In this document: piece by piece, positions 6,303-7,800 of the stretch
Numbering within the stretch: position 1 is the stretch's first letter
Layout of the letters: the number at the start of each line of letters is the position of its first letter
Assembly (NCBI GenBank): GCA_009926815.1
Contig: RFOC01000092.1
Location: 1-7,800 of the forward strand
DNA: 7,800 nucleotides
From: Planctomycetota bacterium
Lineage (GTDB): Bacteria; Planctomycetota; Phycisphaerae; Phycisphaerales; SM1A02
Direction: 5' to 3'
The notes under the pieces: model-generated
The model's database searches: none
What the model was told of the DNA's origin: nothing
What the model saw: only the letters and a program-made list of their open reading frames with translations
Made by a program: the position numbers and the translations under genes

Positions 6303-6346
6303 AGTGGGTGGTTCATGGGGTGATGAATGAATGAAGTCGGGGGAGT

Positions 6347-7579
6347 TCAGTCACTTCGCAGGGCCGCAGGCAGTGGCAATCGAAGGCACCGGATGGACGG
6401 GATGATGCATCCCGCCACGCCCACGAGCAGGCCGGCAGCCAGTCCGATGGCCACGACCCGTTCATCCACGCGGATGCCGAACGTGCCCATGGAGAAATGG
6501 ATGGCGATGCCATCGATCAGACCGATCGCGGCAAGCACCGCGACCAGCGCCCCCGCCATGGCCGCGATGACACCCTCCTGCAGGAGGCTGACCACGATCG
6601 CGGCTCGGGTGAATCCCAGCACCTGCAGCATGCCCAGTTCCCGCACGCGGCTGGCGAAGGCGGCGTACATGGTGTTCAGGCCTCCCAGCAGCGCCCCCAT
6701 GGCCACCAGAGCCGCGCTGGCCAGCACCATGACCTGCACGGGACGATAGAACGCGCCCTGCGAGGCGTAGTACGCGGGTTCATGAATCGCGCTCAGTTCC
6801 AGATCGATGCGACGCTGGGCGAACTCGACGATGTCCTCCGGCGATGCGCCCGGTGCCAGGGCCACGATGACCGATGAGACCGTCTCCCGCTGCGTCAGCA
6901 CCAGAACGTCGGTGAGCGGCATCCAGGCCTCGCCATCCATCACGGTGCCTGGCGCGATGAACAGTCCCACCACGCGGCGTGGGCGACCATCGACGCGGAC
7001 CAGCGGTCCCTCGGAGCCGTCGTCCTGGAGCGATCGGGCCAGACGGTCCGGTTCCAGGCCCGCGCTTCGCGCGGCGCTGGCGCCCAGGATCACCTCGTCG
7101 TTGCCGGCCTCGGGAGCGCGTCCGGCCACCATGCGCACCTGCGGATGCACCAGGAATGCCGTGGACGTGACGCCTCGCACCAGCCCTGTCCGCTCCCTGC
7201 GATCCGGTGCGTCAGGTGCCTGATCCTCGTCGGCGGCGTCCACGGTCAGCGCCACGTTCACTTCCGCGCTCGCCAGCGGCATGCCGTCGTGCGTTGCGAC
7301 ACCCCGAAGGCTGGCGGCGATCACGCCCGCGGTGGCCTGGGGAATCTCGCTTCGCTCCACGCTCTCCTCGCTTCCGGCGCCCAGCAGGATCACGTTGCGA
7401 TCGTGGCCACTGGCGCGGAGCGCGGAGGCCATGCCCAGGGCGAAACCCGACCCCGCCATGGCCAGCAACGCCACCGCGAAGGCTCCGCCGATCGAGAGCG
7501 CCAGGCGCGCATGACTTCGACCCAGGTTGCGAGCCGCGTAGGTGATGGGGAGAAGCCGGATCATGCGTGGTGGTCCCAT
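6347..7579 (-). CDS. FtsX/MacB-type ABC transporter permease
   Basis: 410-residue inner-membrane permease of the type VII ABC (MacB/LolCE/FtsX) architecture. One membrane helix at about 27-50 is followed by a large periplasmic domain (about 51-280, MacB_PCD-like), then three helices at about 281-305, 326-356 and 375-397. The cytoplasmic coupling segment after helix 2, RVRELGMLQVLGFTRAAI (311-328), is the diagnostic R-x-x-E-[IL]-G-x-L-x-x-[LI]-G motif that contacts the ATPase. Such permeases use ATP hydrolysis to move the periplasmic domain and drive export or lipoprotein release; they do not pass a substrate through a membrane channel. The ATG at 7579 lies one base after the stop of the preceding permease gene. 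The ATG five codons later (7564) is an equally plausible start because MIRLLPITYAARNLGRS is the usual N-terminal pattern. The ATPase gene is not in this window. Substrate unknown; the following lipoprotein is a natural partner. Confidence 0.9.
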   Translation of the reverse strand: MGPPRMIRLLPITYAARNLGRSHARLALSIGGAFAVALLAMAGSGFALGMASALRASGHDRNVILLGAGSEESVERSEIPQATAGVIAASLRGVATHDGMPLASAEVNVALTVDAADEDQAPDAPDRRERTGLVRGVTSTAFLVHPQVRMVAGRAPEAGNDEVILGASAARSAGLEPDRLARSLQDDGSEGPLVRVDGRPRRVVGLFIAPGTVMDGEAWMPLTDVLVLTQRETVSSVIVALAPGASPEDIVEFAQRRIDLELSAIHEPAYYASQGAFYRPVQVMVLASAALVAMGALLGGLNTMYAAFASRVRELGMLQVLGFTRAAIVVSLLQEGVIAAMAGALVAVLAAIGLIDGIAIHFSMGTFGIRVDERVVAIGLAAGLLVGVAGCIIPSIRCLRLPLPAALRSD

Positions 7580-7580
7580 G

Positions 7581-7800
7581 TCATGCGGCGCGGAATCCCT
7601 GCACGATCTCCCGTCGGGATGCGGCCCATGCCGGCAGGGCCCCCGCCACCGCCCCCAGCGCCGTGGCCAGCCCGATGCCGGTCAGCGTGGCCACGGCATC
7701 CACGACCACCTCGATGGAGACGCCCTCCATGGTGAAGTTGAGGTGGGAGAGCCGGATCGCCAGGAACGACCGGTAGAAAACGCAACGCTCGTTCATCCGA
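7581..7800 (-). CDS. FtsX-like ABC permease, C-terminal fragment (5' end outside window)
   Basis: The frame is open from the window edge to a TGA at 7583-7581, giving 72 complete codons. The internal ATG at 7796 is not a likely start, because the visible part is only the tail of a permease: a periplasmic segment (NFTMEGVSIEVVVDA), one membrane helix (about 48-70 of the visible part, TLTGIGLATALGAVAGALPA) and the positively charged end WAASRREIVQGFRAA. That P-A-W-A-A-x-R-x-x-x-V-x-x-x-R-x-A pattern is the standard C-terminus of MacB/FtsX permeases (for example P-A-x-x-A-x-x-x-P-x-x-A-L-R). Its stop lies one base before the next permease, so the two are an operon pair and probably form a heterodimer like LolC/LolE. 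Confidence 0.75.
   Translation of the reverse strand, partial: RMNERCVFYRSFLAIRLSHLNFTMEGVSIEVVVDAVATLTGIGLATALGAVAGALPAWAASRREIVQGFRAA

Noticed and set aside
6322..6336. Short GAAT tandem repeat between the permease and lipoprotein genes
   Set aside because: Fewer than three full copies of a 4-base unit. It is not long enough to be a phase-variable repeat, and the ribosome site and start lie further downstream.
7577..7584. ATG overlapping the stop of the first permease (ATGA) as a start for the second
   Set aside because: The ATG at 7584 is out of frame with the permease and reaches a stop after seven codons. The permease frame uses the ATG at 7579 or 7564.

Overview
The window reads as chromosomal DNA from a GC-rich bacterium with dense gene packing. 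No stretch longer than 70 bases lacks a gene, and I see no rRNA, tRNA, CRISPR array or mobile element. A planctomycete, possibly Phycisphaerae-like, is my best guess. It rests on the style of the cysteine-containing lipoprotein, on TAGNNT boxes placed 6-7 bases before start codons, and on general family recall. It is an inference, not a demonstrated assignment.

Plus-strand block (1-2305): the tail of a GNAT acetyltransferase, then pyrE (orotate phosphoribosyltransferase, pyrimidine synthesis), then a CPA2-type cation:proton antiporter. The genes are separated by only 9-10 bases. At both junctions the TAG stop of the upstream gene is also the first half of a TAGNNT hexamer that ends 6-7 bases before the next start. 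That is the geometry expected for a -10 box giving leaderless mRNAs.

Minus-strand block A (5702 down to 2330): a FIST-domain sensor protein, followed 4 bases later by a PAS-PAS-GGDEF-EAL protein with all c-di-GMP synthesis and hydrolysis motifs present. The second gene appears to start at a CTG with a strong ribosome binding site inside the end of the FIST gene, so the two are probably translationally coupled. Together they look like a two-protein ligand-to-c-di-GMP signalling unit. This block converges on the antiporter over a 24-base gap that holds a GC-only hairpin.

Minus-strand block B (7800 down to 5771): the C-terminus of one FtsX/MacB-type ABC permease, a second complete permease, and a small lipoprotein with five cysteines besides the lipid-anchor cysteine. 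This looks like the distal part of an ABC export or lipoprotein-handling operon; its ATPase gene would lie beyond 7800. A perfect 8-bp inverted repeat at 5724-5747 separates blocks A and B.

Most of the content is recognisable. The points most worth following are the lipoprotein family with its paired permeases, the FIST/c-di-GMP pair with a CTG start, and the stop-codon/-10 overlap.
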